A DNA stretch of 64,000 nt, taken from assembly GCF_005281345.1 (NCBI RefSeq), contig NZ_SZXJ01000044.1, positions 117,285 to 181,284 of the forward strand, read 5' to 3'. A model generated the notes under the pieces. The model was not told the DNA's origin, ran no database searches, and saw only the letters and a program-made list of their open reading frames with translations. A program made the position numbers and the translations under genes. Positions 9,199 through 19,211 of this stretch are shown piece by piece. Positions within the stretch are counted from its first letter, which is position 1, and each line of letters begins with the position of its first letter. The stretch is from Citrobacter sp. wls619 (GTDB taxonomy: Bacteria > Pseudomonadota > Gammaproteobacteria > Enterobacterales > Enterobacteriaceae).

Positions 9199-10548
9199 TT
9201 ACCAGCTGATTTTGGCATCAAACCCGCCTTCCGGGGCATTACCAAACGAGGCAGACATCCCGTGTAAGGTCGCTATACGACGAACGATCGACAGGCCCAA
9301 ACCACTGCCGGTAACGCTTTGTCCCGGCGGACGATAAAAGCGTTCACCAATGTGCGTCAGGACTTCCGGTGCCACGCCCGGGCCGTTATCTTTGACGCTA
9401 AAATAGCGGGCGTTGAGCGTCACTTCCACAATGCTACCCTGCGGGCTGTAGCGAATCGCATTATCCAGCAGATTCCGCACCATCAGGCTAAGTAACAGCG
9501 GTTGTCCCATACGCTTGATATCGTGGGCGTTAATCTGCAATCGTACGTCAATATGCGCCTGCCGGGCCGAATGGTAGATATCCATCACCGAAGATTGCAG
9601 CAACTCCTCCAGCGAGATTTCCGCTACATCCTGAAGGTTGTCGAGGGAGTCAAGGCGCGAAAGCGTCAGTAACTGATCGACCAGACGCGTGGCGCGATCG
9701 ATCCCGGCCTGCATCTGCATTAAGGCTTTTTGCCTTGCCTGAGGATCATCGTCAGACAGTTGCGCCACTTCGGTTTGCACTTTCAGCGCCGTCAGCGGAC
9801 TACGCAGCTCGTGAGCAGCATCTGAAGTAAAGCGCCGTTCACGCACCATGGTGGTATGAATACGAGTGAAAAGTTGATTGAGTGATTCAACCAACGGGCG
9901 GACCTCGCCAGGAATGCCTTTCAAACTGAGCGGTTCTTCTGATTCCGGGTCGCGTAAACGTAGCGCCTGCGCCAGTTTTTTCAGTGGTTTAAGTTCAAGA
10001 CTTAACAACACAATCAGGATTAACAGCATCAGCGGCAAAGCGACCAACCACGGCACCAATTGTGCTGTCACAATCGCTAAAGCCATATCTTCACGATATT
10101 CCCATTCCTGGCCGACAACGATTCGATACTTTTTATCTGCGGAAGTCAGCCAGACAAAACGCCATTTATCGTTGTCGCCATTCAGATAGCCATCGTCAAA
10201 ACCTTCCCGGCGATAGCTATAGGGAATGTACTGGCCATTGTCGCCATCGTGAAGAACCATTTTCCCTTCTGGCGTGTAGGCCGCAAAGGTCAGAACATCG
10301 TCGTCAATATGACCATGTTTGAATTTTTTCGGGGTATGCGCTATGCGTTCAGAGGCTTTTAGTTCATCGAGATCCAGCGTGATAAGGCGTTTGGCGAACA
10401 GCATCTGTTGCGTGTCAAACATCTCATTCACGTTATCGGTTGTTTGCTTCCAGGCGACAAAGCTGGAAATCAGCCAGGTCACTAAAACCAAAATCATGAA
10501 TATAAGCGTTAGTCTGACGCGCAGGCTGAGGCGTTGTGTGAGTTTCAT
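9199..10548 (-). CDS. qseC: QseC, membrane sensor histidine kinase
   Basis: QseC is the sensor kinase of the QseBC (PreAB in Salmonella) two-component system, reported to respond to autoinducer-3 and catecholamines and to cross-talk with PmrAB. The 449-residue protein has a first transmembrane helix at about residues 13-32, a periplasmic sensor region to about 160, and a second helix at about 162-184. A HAMP-like linker follows, then the phosphoacceptor His246 in [14 protein letters not shown]. The ATPase domain contains [11 protein letters not shown] (N box), VKDNGPGV (G1) and GSGLGLSIV (G2). The start overlaps the qseB stop in an ATGA, so kinase synthesis is coupled to the regulator. Confidence 0.96.
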   Translation of the reverse strand: MKLTQRLSLRVRLTLIFMILVLVTWLISSFVAWKQTTDNVNEMFDTQQMLFAKRLITLDLDELKASERIAHTPKKFKHGHIDDDVLTFAAYTPEGKMVLHDGDNGQYIPYSYRREGFDDGYLNGDNDKWRFVWLTSADKKYRIVVGQEWEYREDMALAIVTAQLVPWLVALPLMLLILIVLLSLELKPLKKLAQALRLRDPESEEPLSLKGIPGEVRPLVESLNQLFTRIHTTMVRERRFTSDAAHELRSPLTALKVQTEVAQLSDDDPQARQKALMQMQAGIDRATRLVDQLLTLSRLDSLDNLQDVAEISLEELLQSSVMDIYHSARQAHIDVRLQINAHDIKRMGQPLLLSLMVRNLLDNAIRYSPQGSIVEVTLNARYFSVKDNGPGVAPEVLTHIGERFYRPPGQSVTGSGLGLSIVRRIATLHGMSASFGNAPEGGFDAKISW

Positions 10549-11204
10549 GCGTCACCCAGGGTGTAGCCAATACCATGTACAGTGCGGATAAAGTCGCTGC
10601 CGAGCTTACGGCGTAAGTGGTGGACGTGCACTTCAACGGCGTTGCTGGAGACGTTTTCGTCCCAGTTATACAGTTTTTCTTCGATCAGTTTGCGCGGCAG
10701 CACGCGGCCTTTATTACGCATCAGTAGTTCCAGCAGGGCGAACTCTTTGGGTTTGAGTGACAAAGGTTCACCTGCGACTGTCGCGACCAGCGCGCCGGGA
10801 TCAAGCGAGACCTGACCATGACTCAGAATGTTGCTGGCCTGGCCGCTGGCTCGGCGTACCAATGCTTCCAGTCTGGCGGCAACCTCGATGAGTGCAAAGG
10901 GTTTGCACAGATAGTCATCCGCGCCCAAGCGCAGGCCTTCAACGCGTTCTGTCAGCGCGTCCCGAGCCGTCAGAATCAGCACAGGCTCTTGCTTACCTTT
11001 TGCCCGCCATTCGCGCAGGATATCGCGCCCGTCGATACCAGGCAGCGTCAGGTCGAGGATCACCGCATCATAAGGGGCGCTGTACAGTGCTTCTTTCCCC
11101 TGACGACCTTCGGTAAACCAGTCGATGCTGAAACCCATTTTACTCAGGCCTGTTTTAAGGCCATCGCCAATCAACGTGTCATCTTCGATCAGTAAAATAC
11201 GCAT
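10545..11204 (-). CDS. qseB: QseB, OmpR-family response regulator
   Basis: QseB is the DNA-binding partner of QseC and controls flagellar, virulence and its own genes. The 219-residue protein has a receiver domain with the acidic pair in LLIEDD, the phosphoacceptor Asp51 in ILDLTLPG and the conserved Lys in [12 protein letters not shown] winged-helix output domain follows (about residues 125-219, with [13 protein letters not shown] and [12 protein letters not shown]). It diverges from ygiW across 146 bases that hold a direct-repeat site of the QseB/PmrA type, which suggests autoregulation together with control of ygiW. Confidence 0.96.
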   Translation of the reverse strand: MRILLIEDDTLIGDGLKTGLSKMGFSIDWFTEGRQGKEALYSAPYDAVILDLTLPGIDGRDILREWRAKGKQEPVLILTARDALTERVEGLRLGADDYLCKPFALIEVAARLEALVRRASGQASNILSHGQVSLDPGALVATVAGEPLSLKPKEFALLELLMRNKGRVLPRKLIEEKLYNWDENVSSNAVEVHVHHLRRKLGSDFIRTVHGIGYTLGDA

Positions 11205-11290
11205 ATGTTCTTCCCTGCGATAACGCTCTTTGCCGACAGTAAACCTTGTGATAACGGTCTCTGTACAGCAAAAAAAGTATCTTTTTTTGC

Positions 11291-11307
11291 CTTAAGAACT
11301 TGTTAAG
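11291..11307. promoter_or_regulatory. Candidate PmrA/QseB box in the qseB-ygiW divergent promoter
   Basis: CTTAAG, five bases, then GTTAAG matches the direct-repeat YTTAAK-N5-YTTAAK pattern of PmrA-type OmpR regulators at all but one base. A second TTAA (11310-11313) and TATTAAAT follow. It lies about 50 bases upstream of ygiW and 87 bases upstream of qseB. In Salmonella ygiW is reported to be controlled by PmrA and PreA (QseB), which fits this site. Confidence 0.6.
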
Positions 11308-11356
11308 GATTAACTTATTAAATAGTCGTAAACCAACATGAAAGGGAGACATGAAG

Positions 11357-11752
11357 ATGAAAAAATTAGCTGCAATGGTTGCCGTGATGGCATTGTGTTC
11401 CGCACCTGTTTTTGCCGCACAGCAGGGCGGTTTCTCTGGACCTACGACGACGACGCAAAGTCAAAATGGCGGGTTTACTGGCCCGAACGGCAGCAGCACC
11501 ACTGTTGAAAGTGCAAAATCACTGCGTGATGACACCTGGGTCACGCTACGCGGGAACATCGTTGAACGTATTTCCGACGATCTGTACCTGTTTAAGGATG
11601 CCACTGGCACGGTTAATGTGGATATCGACCATAAACGCTGGAACGGCGTAACCGTCGGCCCGCAGGATACGGTTGAAATTCAGGGTGAAGTGGATAAAGA
11701 CTGGAACTCCGTTGAAATCGACGTGAAACAAATCCGCAAAGTAAATCCGTAA
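11357..11752 (+). CDS. ygiW: YgiW (VisP), periplasmic OB-fold stress protein
   Basis: YgiW is a small periplasmic BOF (bacterial OB-fold) protein linked to stress resistance. Its Salmonella orthologue VisP is reported to bind peptidoglycan and affect lipid A modification. The product is 131 residues from the ATG at 11357. I prefer this start to the in-frame ATG at 11351 because GGAG lies 8 bases before it but only 2 bases before the earlier one, and because the E. coli protein begins MKK. A signal peptide ends at about APVFA. The OB-fold core is visible as DDTWVTLRGNIVERI, LYLFKDATGTVNVDIDH and VEIQGEVDKDWNSVEIDV. It is probably regulated with qseBC. Confidence 0.93.
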   Translation: MKKLAAMVAVMALCSAPVFAAQQGGFSGPTTTTQSQNGGFTGPNGSSTTVESAKSLRDDTWVTLRGNIVERISDDLYLFKDATGTVNVDIDHKRWNGVTVGPQDTVEIQGEVDKDWNSVEIDVKQIRKVNP

Positions 11753-11827
11753 TCCTACGAAGAGTGCGCAAGATCGGTCAGGATTCAATGCGGCCAGGTG
11801 GACAGAATAAGCCACAAGGAGGCAGTG

Positions 11828-12694
11828 ATGAATGACCGATTCAGCGCGGCTTATGCCAGACGATTGCGGTGTGTTTGTGAACACATTGAGCGTCATCTGG
11901 ATGAGCCCCTTACACTTGAGGCGTTAAGCCGAATGGCGCACAGTTCGCCATTTCATTTTCATCGGCAGTTTACTGCCTGGAGTGGCCAACCGCTTTATCG
12001 CTATATCCAGTGGCTTCGTCTGCGCCGTGCTTCATGGCGACTGGCGTTTAACCCGCAGGATAAAGTCATTGATATTGCGCTGGATGCCGGGTTTCAGAAT
12101 CCGGAGTCGTTCACACGTGCTTTCAAAACTGCGTTTGGTAAAAGCCCTCGCCAGTTCCGGCAAACCCCGGACTGGCTGGACTGGCACCAGCGTATTCCTA
12201 AGCAGGTATTTCAGGAGCAGCACGTAATGGACGTAAAAATTGTCGATGTCCCTCGTATTCAGGTGGCGATGTTAACGCATCGGGGCCATCCGGATTTGGT
12301 TAACGCCAGCGCCGCAAAGTTTATCGAATGGCGACGCACGACGGGCTTGTCACCGGTTGCTGGCAGCCAGACATTTGGCATTGCCTGGCATGACCCACAG
12401 AGCACGCCGCCGGCAGAGTTTCGTTTTGATATTTGCGGTAGCGTCAGCCAGGCGGTCCCCGAAAATGCGTTTGGCGTCGTGAACAGTGAGATTCCCGCCG
12501 GACGCTGTGCGGTAGTGCGCCACGAGGGGGCGTTGGACACGCTTTCTGACAGCGTGTGGTTTCTTTTCCGGGAATGGTTACCGGGTAGCGGTGAAACATT
12601 GCGTGATTTCCCGGTCTATTTCCAGTATCTCAATTTCGTGCATGAGGTTGCCGAACACGAGTTACTCACGGATATTTATTTGCCGTTGGTATAG
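11828..12694 (+). CDS. ygiV: YgiV, AraC-type regulator with GyrI-like effector domain
   Basis: The 288-residue protein joins an N-terminal AraC-family DNA-binding domain (about residues 8-105, with PLTLEALSRMAHSSPFHFHR and AGFQNPESFTRAFKTAFG as the two helix-turn-helix parts) to a C-terminal GyrI/SbmC-like small-molecule-binding domain (about 135-288), the Rob/SbmC arrangement. The E. coli K-12 YgiV entry I recall is only about 160 residues and covers mainly the second domain, so this copy appears to be the full-length form. I chose the ATG at 11828 because AAGGAGG lies five bases upstream; the upstream GTG at 11798 has no ribosome site. It follows ygiW by 75 bases and may be co-transcribed. 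Its ligand is unknown. Confidence 0.88.
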   Translation: MNDRFSAAYARRLRCVCEHIERHLDEPLTLEALSRMAHSSPFHFHRQFTAWSGQPLYRYIQWLRLRRASWRLAFNPQDKVIDIALDAGFQNPESFTRAFKTAFGKSPRQFRQTPDWLDWHQRIPKQVFQEQHVMDVKIVDVPRIQVAMLTHRGHPDLVNASAAKFIEWRRTTGLSPVAGSQTFGIAWHDPQSTPPAEFRFDICGSVSQAVPENAFGVVNSEIPAGRCAVVRHEGALDTLSDSVWFLFREWLPGSGETLRDFPVYFQYLNFVHEVAEHELLTDIYLPLV

Positions 12695-12841
12695 CGTTGT
12701 TCACAATCAATTCCTGGCGATGCATTGTTATTTCTGCGTCGCCAAATCCACTGAACTTTGTGACTCAACACGCCAGATAGGGTAGTATCTGCGGCAATAT
12801 TGCCCTTCAATAGACGGGTATAAGTTGAGGAACCACGATTA

Positions 12842-15100
12842 ATGAGCGATATGGCAGAGCGCCTTGCGCTGCATGAATTCACGGAAAACGCCTATCTGAA
12901 CTACTCCATGTACGTCATCATGGACAGGGCGTTACCGTTTATTGGTGATGGTCTGAAACCTGTTCAGCGTCGCATCGTTTACGCGATGTCCGAACTGGGG
13001 CTGAACGCCAGCGCCAAGTTTAAAAAATCCGCCCGTACCGTCGGTGACGTATTGGGTAAATACCATCCGCACGGCGACAGTGCCTGCTATGAAGCGATGG
13101 TGCTGATGGCCCAGCCGTTCTCTTACCGTTATCCGCTGGTTGACGGACAGGGGAACTGGGGGGCGCCAGACGATCCGAAATCCTTCGCCGCGATGCGTTA
13201 CACGGAATCCCGCCTGTCGAAATATGCAGAAGTCCTGCTGGGTGAACTTGGTCAGGGAACGTCGGATTGGGTGCCAAACTTCGACGGCACCATGCAGGAG
13301 CCGAAAATGCTGCCTGCGCGTCTGCCGAATATCCTGCTGAACGGCACGACCGGGATTGCCGTGGGTATGGCGACGGATATTCCACCGCATAACCTGCGTG
13401 AAGTGGCCAAAGCGGCAATTACGCTGATTGAACAGCCGAAAACGACGCTGGATCAACTGCTGGATATCGTGCAGGGGCCGGATTATCCGACCGAAGCAGA
13501 GATCATTACCTCGCGTGCGGAGATTCGTAAGATTTACGAAAACGGACGCGGTTCCGTACGTATGCGTGCAGTATGGACGAAAGAAGATGGCGCAGTAGTG
13601 ATTTCCGCACTGCCGCACCAGGTTTCCGGCGCCAAGGTGCTGGAGCAGATTGCGGCTCAAATGCGCAATAAAAAGCTGCCGATGGTCGACGACCTGCGCG
13701 ATGAATCGGATCACGAAAACCCGACCCGTCTGGTGATTGTCCCGCGGTCGAATCGCGTGGATATGGAACAGGTGATGAACCATCTGTTTGCCACTACCGA
13801 TCTGGAAAAAAGCTATCGCATTAACCTGAACATGATTGGCCTCGACGGGCGTCCGGCAGTGAAAAACCTGCTGGAGATCCTCACCGAGTGGCTGGCGTTC
13901 CGTCGCGATACCGTGCGCCGTCGCCTGAACTATCGCCTGGAGAAAGTACTCAAGCGCCTGCACATTCTTGAAGGTTTACTGATTGCGTTCCTCAACATTG
14001 ACGAAGTCATTGAAATTATTCGTCATGAAGATGAACCTAAACCCGAGCTGATGTCGCGGTTTGGTATTTCAGAAACTCAGGCGGAAGCTATTCTGGAGCT
14101 GAAATTACGTCACCTTGCCAAACTGGAAGAGATGAAAATCCGCGGTGAGCAGGACGAACTGGCGAAAGAGCGCGATCAACTGCAGGGCATTCTGGCCTCT
14201 GAACGCAAAATGAGTAACCTGTTGAAGAAAGAACTGCAGGCGGATGCGGATGCCTATGGTGACGATCGCCGTTCTCCATTGCGGGAGCGTGAAGAAGCGA
14301 AGGCGATGAGCGAGCACGACATGTTGCCGTCTGAGCCGGTGACCATTGTGCTGTCCCAGAGTGGCTGGGTGCGAAGTGCGAAAGGCCACGATATCGATGC
14401 TCCTGGCTTAAGCTATAAAGCGGGTGATAGCTTTAAATCGGCGGTGAAAGGGAAGAGCAACCAGCCGGTCGTATTCGTTGACTCAACCGGGCGTAGCTAT
14501 GCTATCGACCCAATTACGCTGCCGTCGGCACGGGGTCAGGGTGAACCGTTGACCGGTAAGCTCACGCTGCCACCGGGCGCGACGGTTGAGCATATGCTGA
14601 TGGAAGGCGACGATCAGAAACTGCTGATGGCATCTGATGCCGGTTACGGTTTTGTCTGCACCTTTAATGACCTCGTCGCACGTAACCGTGCGGGCAAAGC
14701 ATTGATTACGCTGCCGGAAAACGCGCATGTTATGCCGCCGGTGGTGATTGAAGATGAAACCGATATGCTGCTGGCTATTACCCATGCGGGTCGCATGTTG
14801 ATGTTCCCGGTTAGCGATTTGCCGCAGTTGTCGAAAGGCAAAGGGAACAAGATAATCAATATTCCTTCTGCGGAAGCGGCGAAAGGCGAAGATGGTCTGG
14901 CACAACTCTACGTGCTGCCGCCGCAAAGCACGCTGACTATCCACGTCGGGAAACGCAAAATTAAACTGCGTCCTGAAGAGCTACAGAAGGTAACCGGCGA
15001 GCGTGGTCGTCGCGGTACGCTCATGCGCGGTCTGCAACGCATCGACCGTGTTGAGATTGACTCGCCTCGACGCGCCAGTCACGGCGACAGCGAAGAATAA
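12842..15100 (+). CDS. parC: ParC, DNA topoisomerase IV subunit A
   Basis: ParC is the DNA-cleaving subunit of topoisomerase IV. The 752-residue protein has the winged-helix/tower breakage-reunion domain with the active-site Tyr120 in [12 protein letters not shown]-terminal beta-pinwheel domain starts at about residue 490. The quinolone-determining residues Ser80 and Glu84 (GDSACYEAM) are those of sensitive enzymes. AGGA lies upstream of the ATG and the start [16 protein letters not shown] is the family's. In E. coli K-12 ygiS and the mqsRA toxin-antitoxin genes lie between parC and ygiV; here ygiV is only 147 bases upstream. Confidence 0.98.
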   Translation: MSDMAERLALHEFTENAYLNYSMYVIMDRALPFIGDGLKPVQRRIVYAMSELGLNASAKFKKSARTVGDVLGKYHPHGDSACYEAMVLMAQPFSYRYPLVDGQGNWGAPDDPKSFAAMRYTESRLSKYAEVLLGELGQGTSDWVPNFDGTMQEPKMLPARLPNILLNGTTGIAVGMATDIPPHNLREVAKAAITLIEQPKTTLDQLLDIVQGPDYPTEAEIITSRAEIRKIYENGRGSVRMRAVWTKEDGAVVISALPHQVSGAKVLEQIAAQMRNKKLPMVDDLRDESDHENPTRLVIVPRSNRVDMEQVMNHLFATTDLEKSYRINLNMIGLDGRPAVKNLLEILTEWLAFRRDTVRRRLNYRLEKVLKRLHILEGLLIAFLNIDEVIEIIRHEDEPKPELMSRFGISETQAEAILELKLRHLAKLEEMKIRGEQDELAKERDQLQGILASERKMSNLLKKELQADADAYGDDRRSPLREREEAKAMSEHDMLPSEPVTIVLSQSGWVRSAKGHDIDAPGLSYKAGDSFKSAVKGKSNQPVVFVDSTGRSYAIDPITLPSARGQGEPLTGKLTLPPGATVEHMLMEGDDQKLLMASDAGYGFVCTFNDLVARNRAGKALITLPENAHVMPPVVIEDETDMLLAITHAGRMLMFPVSDLPQLSKGKGNKIINIPSAEAAKGEDGLAQLYVLPPQSTLTIHVGKRKIKLRPEELQKVTGERGRRGTLMRGLQRIDRVEIDSPRRASHGDSEE

Positions 15101-15112
15101 CGCCAGCGTCTG

Positions 15113-15147
15113 GCTCTCCCTGTTTTCGCACAGGGAGAGCTTGTTTT
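15113..15147 (+). terminator. Rho-independent terminator of parC
   Basis: A perfect 11-bp inverted repeat, GCTCTCCCTGT (15113-15123) and ACAGGGAGAGC (15130-15140), with a six-base loop is followed by TTGTTTT. It starts 12 bases after the parC stop and separates parC from plsC. Confidence 0.9.
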
Positions 15148-15296
15148 AAAAATTCCCGTGAAACCGTTGTTTATTCGTGCGTTGCGATTAACAATACGCT
15201 TTTCCAGAGAGCCGCTCTTAACAATGCCCTAACCTGATGCAGTATTCGCAATCAGGTGACGTAGAATGCCAGGCTCTTAGGCCTTTAGAGGTTGTT

Positions 15297-16034
15297 ATGC
15301 TATATATTTTTCGTTTAATTATTACTGTTATTTACTGCATTTTGGTCTGTATTTTCGGTTGCATATACTGTCTGTTCAGCCCAAGAAATCCAAAACACGT
15401 TGCGACGTTCGGCCATATGTTTGGTCGCCTGGCTCCCCTGTATGGCCTGAAGGTCGAATGTCGCATGCCGCCTGACGCCAAGAACTATGGTAATGCTATC
15501 TATATTTGTAACCACCAGAATAACTATGACATGGTTACCGCAGCGAACATCGTTCAGCCACCGACAGTCACAGTAGGTAAAAAAAGCCTGTTGTGGATCC
15601 CTTTCTTCGGACAACTGTACTGGCTCACCGGTAATCTGTTGATCGACAGAAATAACCGCGCCAAAGCGCACAGCACCATTGCGGCGGTTGTGAACCACTT
15701 TAAAAAGCGTCGTATCTCTATCTGGATGTTCCCTGAAGGAACGCGTAGCCGCGGCCGTGGTCTGCTGCCGTTTAAAACAGGTGCGTTCCATGCGGCAATT
15801 GCTGCAGGTGTCCCGGTCATCCCTGTTTGCGTTTCAACGACTTCTAATAAGATCAAATTGAATCGACTCAATAATGGGCTGGCGATTGTAGAGATGCTGC
15901 CGCCAGTGGATATCAGTCATTTTGGTAAAGATCAGGTTCGTGAACTGGCAGCGCATTGCCGCACGCTGATGGAACAAAAAATCGCAGAACTCGATAAAGA
16001 AGTTGCTGAGCGGGAAGCTGCCGGTAAGGTTTAA
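15297..16034 (+). CDS. plsC: PlsC, 1-acyl-sn-glycerol-3-phosphate acyltransferase
   Basis: PlsC acylates lysophosphatidic acid to phosphatidic acid in the inner membrane, a step of phospholipid synthesis. The product is 245 residues from the ATG at 15297, which has AGAGG upstream. The frame is open for another 20 codons upstream, but MLYIFRLIITVIY is the E. coli start. An N-terminal hydrophobic segment covers about residues 1-27. The acyltransferase motifs are the HX4D box (His73 and Asp78 in NHQNNYD), GQLYWLTGNLLIDR, FPEGTRSRGRG and the VPVIPVCVS block. It precedes ftsP on the same strand. Confidence 0.96.
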   Translation: MLYIFRLIITVIYCILVCIFGCIYCLFSPRNPKHVATFGHMFGRLAPLYGLKVECRMPPDAKNYGNAIYICNHQNNYDMVTAANIVQPPTVTVGKKSLLWIPFFGQLYWLTGNLLIDRNNRAKAHSTIAAVVNHFKKRRISIWMFPEGTRSRGRGLLPFKTGAFHAAIAAGVPVIPVCVSTTSNKIKLNRLNNGLAIVEMLPPVDISHFGKDQVRELAAHCRTLMEQKIAELDKEVAEREAAGKV

Positions 16035-16105
16035 TTCGCTCATTTCGGGTTTGTTACAGGAAATGATTTCCTGCGTGTTAATCGCCAGTTTTTCATGGAG
16101 CTTAT

Positions 16106-17518
16106 ATGTCATTCAGTCGGCGTCAGTTCATTCAGGCATCGGGGATCGCACTGTGTGCAGGTGCTGTTCCGCTGAAGGCTAATGCTGCCGGTCAGCAACA
16201 ACCGCTACCTGTCCCCCCCCTGCTGGAGTCCCGTCGGGGACAGCCGCTATTTATGACGCTGCAACGCGCGCACTGGTCGTTTACGCCTGGCACGCGCGCA
16301 CCCGTCTGGGGTGTTAACGGGCGCTACCTGGGGCCGACAATCCGCGTCTGGAAAGGCGATGACGTCAAGCTTATCTATAGCAACCGTCTGACAGAAAATG
16401 TCTCAATGACCGTTGCCGGATTACAGGTTCCAGGTCCTCTTATGGGCGGGCCGGCGCGTATGATGTCGCCAAATGCGGACTGGGCGCCCGTGCTGCCGAT
16501 CCGCCAGAGCGCTGCGACCTTGTGGTATCACGCCAATACGCCAAATCGCACTGCCCAGCAGGTCTATAACGGCCTTGCCGGGATGTGGCTGGTTGAAGAT
16601 GAAGTGAGTAAATCACTGCCGATCCCTAACCACTATGGCGTGGATGATTTTCCTGTCATTATTCAGGATAAGCGCCTGGATAACTTTGGTACGCCAGAAT
16701 ATAGCGAACCGGGCAGCGGTGGTTTTGTGGGGGATACTCTTCTGGTCAACGGGGCGCAAAGTCCGTATGTCGAAGTGTCACGTGGCTGGGTGCGTTTGCG
16801 TTTGCTGAACGCGTCAAATTCGCGTCGTTATCTGCTGAAAATGAGCGATGGTCGTGCGCTGCATGTTATCTCAGGCGATCAGGGGTTTTTACCCGCGCCG
16901 GTTTCGGTGAAGCAGCTATCGCTGGCGCCAGGTGAGCGACGTGAGATTCTGGTTGATATGACCAACGGTGATGAGGTTTCGATTACCTGCGGCGAGGCGG
17001 CCAGTATTGTTGACAGGATCCGAGGTTTCTTTGAACCTTCCAGTATCCTGATCTCCACGCTGGTACTGACTCTGCGACCAACCGGCCTTCTGCCGCTGGT
17101 AACGGATAGCCTGCCAATGCGTCTGTTACCCACCGAAATTTTGAGCGGCTCGCCGATTCGCAGCCGTGATATTAGCCTTGATGACGATCCCGGAATCAAT
17201 GGCCAGCTGTGGGATGTCAATCGCATGGATATCACTGCGCAGCAGGGCTCCTGGGAGCGCTGGACCGTGCGCGCAGATATGCCGCAGTCGTTCCATATTG
17301 AAGGCGTCTCTTTCCTGATCCGTAATGTGAATGGCGCGATGCCGTTCCCGGAAGATCGTGGCTGGAAAGATACCGTTTGGGTTGATGGGCAAGTGGAGTT
17401 GCTGGTCTATTATGGACAGCCTTCCTGGGCGCATTTCCCGTTCTACTTCAACAGCCAGACGCTGGAAATGGCAGACCGTGGTTCTATTGGCCAGATGTTG
17501 GTAAACCCGGCGCCGTAA
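16106..17518 (+). CDS. ftsP: FtsP (SufI), Tat-exported cell-division protein
   Basis: FtsP is a periplasmic protein with the multicopper-oxidase fold that stabilises the division septum under stress, and it is a model substrate of the Tat pathway. The 470-residue product starts with the twin-arginine signal SRRQFIQASGIALCAGAVPL and a cleavage site near LKANA. The cupredoxin domains are recognisable, for example LWYHANTPNRTAQQVYNGLAG. The copper-ligand His-X-His motifs of true multicopper oxidases are largely absent, as in E. coli SufI, so it is not expected to be an oxidase. It lies 71 bases after plsC, as in E. coli. Confidence 0.96.
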   Translation: MSFSRRQFIQASGIALCAGAVPLKANAAGQQQPLPVPPLLESRRGQPLFMTLQRAHWSFTPGTRAPVWGVNGRYLGPTIRVWKGDDVKLIYSNRLTENVSMTVAGLQVPGPLMGGPARMMSPNADWAPVLPIRQSAATLWYHANTPNRTAQQVYNGLAGMWLVEDEVSKSLPIPNHYGVDDFPVIIQDKRLDNFGTPEYSEPGSGGFVGDTLLVNGAQSPYVEVSRGWVRLRLLNASNSRRYLLKMSDGRALHVISGDQGFLPAPVSVKQLSLAPGERREILVDMTNGDEVSITCGEAASIVDRIRGFFEPSSILISTLVLTLRPTGLLPLVTDSLPMRLLPTEILSGSPIRSRDISLDDDPGINGQLWDVNRMDITAQQGSWERWTVRADMPQSFHIEGVSFLIRNVNGAMPFPEDRGWKDTVWVDGQVELLVYYGQPSWAHFPFYFNSQTLEMADRGSIGQMLVNPAP

Positions 17519-17531
17519 CGCGCCGGGGTTT
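17503..17531. terminator. Bidirectional hairpin between convergent ftsP and trkH-like genes
   Basis: AAACCCGGCG (17503-17512) pairs with CGCCGGGGTTT (17521-17531) with one bulged base, overlapping the ftsP stop codon. The hairpin lies 4 bases from the end of the convergent gene on the other strand. A short T or A tract on each side allows it to act in both directions. Confidence 0.6.
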
Positions 17532-17534
17532 GCG

Positions 17535-19010
17535 TTACGCCCGCCAGAACATGCGCGAGAACAGGATCAGAATGGGGTAAATCTCCAGACGCCCCATGAT
17601 CATGGCCGCGCACATCAACAGCTTTGCCTCCTCATTTAAGGTGCCAAACGTCGTGGCGGTGACGCCAAATCCCAGCCCCATATTATTGATACAGGCGGCG
17701 ACGGTGGCGAAAGAGGAGAAAAGATCGTAGCCCATCAGATTGAGCGCCCAGATAAAAAAGCTGGTGAACAAAACGTAGAGAAAGAAAAAGCTCCATACCG
17801 AACGCACCACCCGGTCACTTACCACGTTATTGCCCACTTTGATGTTCAGCAGGGCGCGGGGATGCGCGAGCTGGTGTAATTCCTGACGGCACTGCTTGAA
17901 CATAATCAAAAAGCGCAGCACCTTGATTCCCCCACAGGTCGATCCCACACAACCGCCGAAAAAACTGGCGCTGAGCAGCATGAAGATCGTGTGCGAGGGC
18001 CATTGCGCGTAATCCGCCGTCGACAGGCCATTATCCGTCAGCATGGAGCTGGCCAGAAAAAAGGCATGCACCAGGCTGTCCGTTATCCCGTACATGCCCG
18101 CCCGCCAGACCTGCCAGGTGGCGATCAGGGTGACAACCAACGCAATAAGCAGAAAGAAACGCAGCTCGGCATTACGACGAAAGGGCTTGAAGGTACGTTT
18201 CACGATAGCCACGTACCAGAGGGTGAAGTTAAACGCCGACAGCAGCGAAAACAGCCCGGCGACGAGCTCAATAGCGTGGCTGTTATAAAAGCCGATGCTC
18301 TCGCTGCGGGTGGAAAATCCGCCGAGAGAGACCGTCGACAACCCGTGGCATAAGGCGTCGAAGAATGACATCCCGGCAGCCCAGTAGGCCAGAGTACAGA
18401 TAAGGCCCAGAATGACGTAGGTCAGCCACAGCGTACGTGCAGTATCCGCAAGCCTTGGTGTGAGGCGTTCTTCTTTAAAGGGGCCCGGCATTTCAGACTG
18501 ATACAGCTTCATGCCGCCAATACCCAGCAGCGGCAATACCGCCACGGCGAGGACAATAACGCCCAGGCCGCCAATAAAATTGAGCTGGGCCCGGTAGTAC
18601 AGATACGATTTCGGCAAGGCGCTGACGTCGTCAATTACCGTTGCGCCAGTGGTGGTGATGCCGGAAACCCCTTCGAACAGGGCATCGGCAAAGGAAAGAT
18701 TTAAGCCATCGTCCATCCACATCGGCATTGCGCTGATAAACGAAAACAACAACCAGAACAGAACAATAATGACGAAGCCATCCCGGGTTCGCAGTTGAAT
18801 ACCCGCATGTTTGGTGGCCAGCCATGCCCCGCCGCCGAGGGTAAAGAAAGTCATAAATGTGCTGAAAAAAGCGAAAAAGCTCCGCTCTTTATTTAACAGA
18901 GCGATGGTCATCGGCGGCAGCATGGAGAAGCTGTAGAGAAGAACCAGAAATCCGCACAGGTGAACAACAACCCGTAACTGGGAAATATGCAGTGAATCGT
19001 TGAGTCGCAA
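17535..19010 (-). CDS. TrkH/TrkG-type potassium uptake channel subunit
   Basis: The 491-residue integral membrane protein belongs to the TrkH/KtrB superfamily of K+-translocating subunits, which work with the NAD-binding regulator TrkA. About ten or more hydrophobic segments are evident. The four pore-loop regions can be picked out: GVSGITTTGATV, GLSTVSLGGFSTR, SSMLTDNGLST and AACINNMGLGFG, each with the glycine of the selectivity filter. The length fits TrkH (about 485). E. coli K-12 has no such gene between ftsP and ygiQ; it has trkH elsewhere and a second copy, trkG, in the Rac prophage. This could be a chromosomal trkG-like paralogue or a second TrkH. No trkA is nearby, so it would use TrkA made elsewhere. 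Confidence 0.85.
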   Translation of the reverse strand: MRLNDSLHISQLRVVVHLCGFLVLLYSFSMLPPMTIALLNKERSFFAFFSTFMTFFTLGGGAWLATKHAGIQLRTRDGFVIIVLFWLLFSFISAMPMWMDDGLNLSFADALFEGVSGITTTGATVIDDVSALPKSYLYYRAQLNFIGGLGVIVLAVAVLPLLGIGGMKLYQSEMPGPFKEERLTPRLADTARTLWLTYVILGLICTLAYWAAGMSFFDALCHGLSTVSLGGFSTRSESIGFYNSHAIELVAGLFSLLSAFNFTLWYVAIVKRTFKPFRRNAELRFFLLIALVVTLIATWQVWRAGMYGITDSLVHAFFLASSMLTDNGLSTADYAQWPSHTIFMLLSASFFGGCVGSTCGGIKVLRFLIMFKQCRQELHQLAHPRALLNIKVGNNVVSDRVVRSVWSFFFLYVLFTSFFIWALNLMGYDLFSSFATVAACINNMGLGFGVTATTFGTLNEEAKLLMCAAMIMGRLEIYPILILFSRMFWRA

Positions 19011-19211
19011 TGAAAAATCCCCCGCCGAAAAAGAGTTATCTCAGCTGGCCGGCATGGTGTTAATTATGATTGATAAAAATGGGCGTCGTAAAATTTAACA
19101 ATTTATATAACTTTCTACTGGTCTGGCTCAGACTCCACTTCATTTCTTGCCGACATACAGCGTATAATCCCCGGCCTTTGATTATTTTTTTACCATTTTT
19201 TTGGAAGCATT

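Noticed and set aside
13059..13100. Quinolone-resistance change in ParC
   Set aside because: Ser80 and Glu84 are the residues of sensitive enzymes, so there is no sign of a resistance mutation.
12932..13963. Long open frame (343 codons) on the minus strand
   Set aside because: It lies entirely inside parC on the opposite strand, has an unusual His/Arg/Gln-rich composition and no family resemblance. It is a shadow of parC codon bias.
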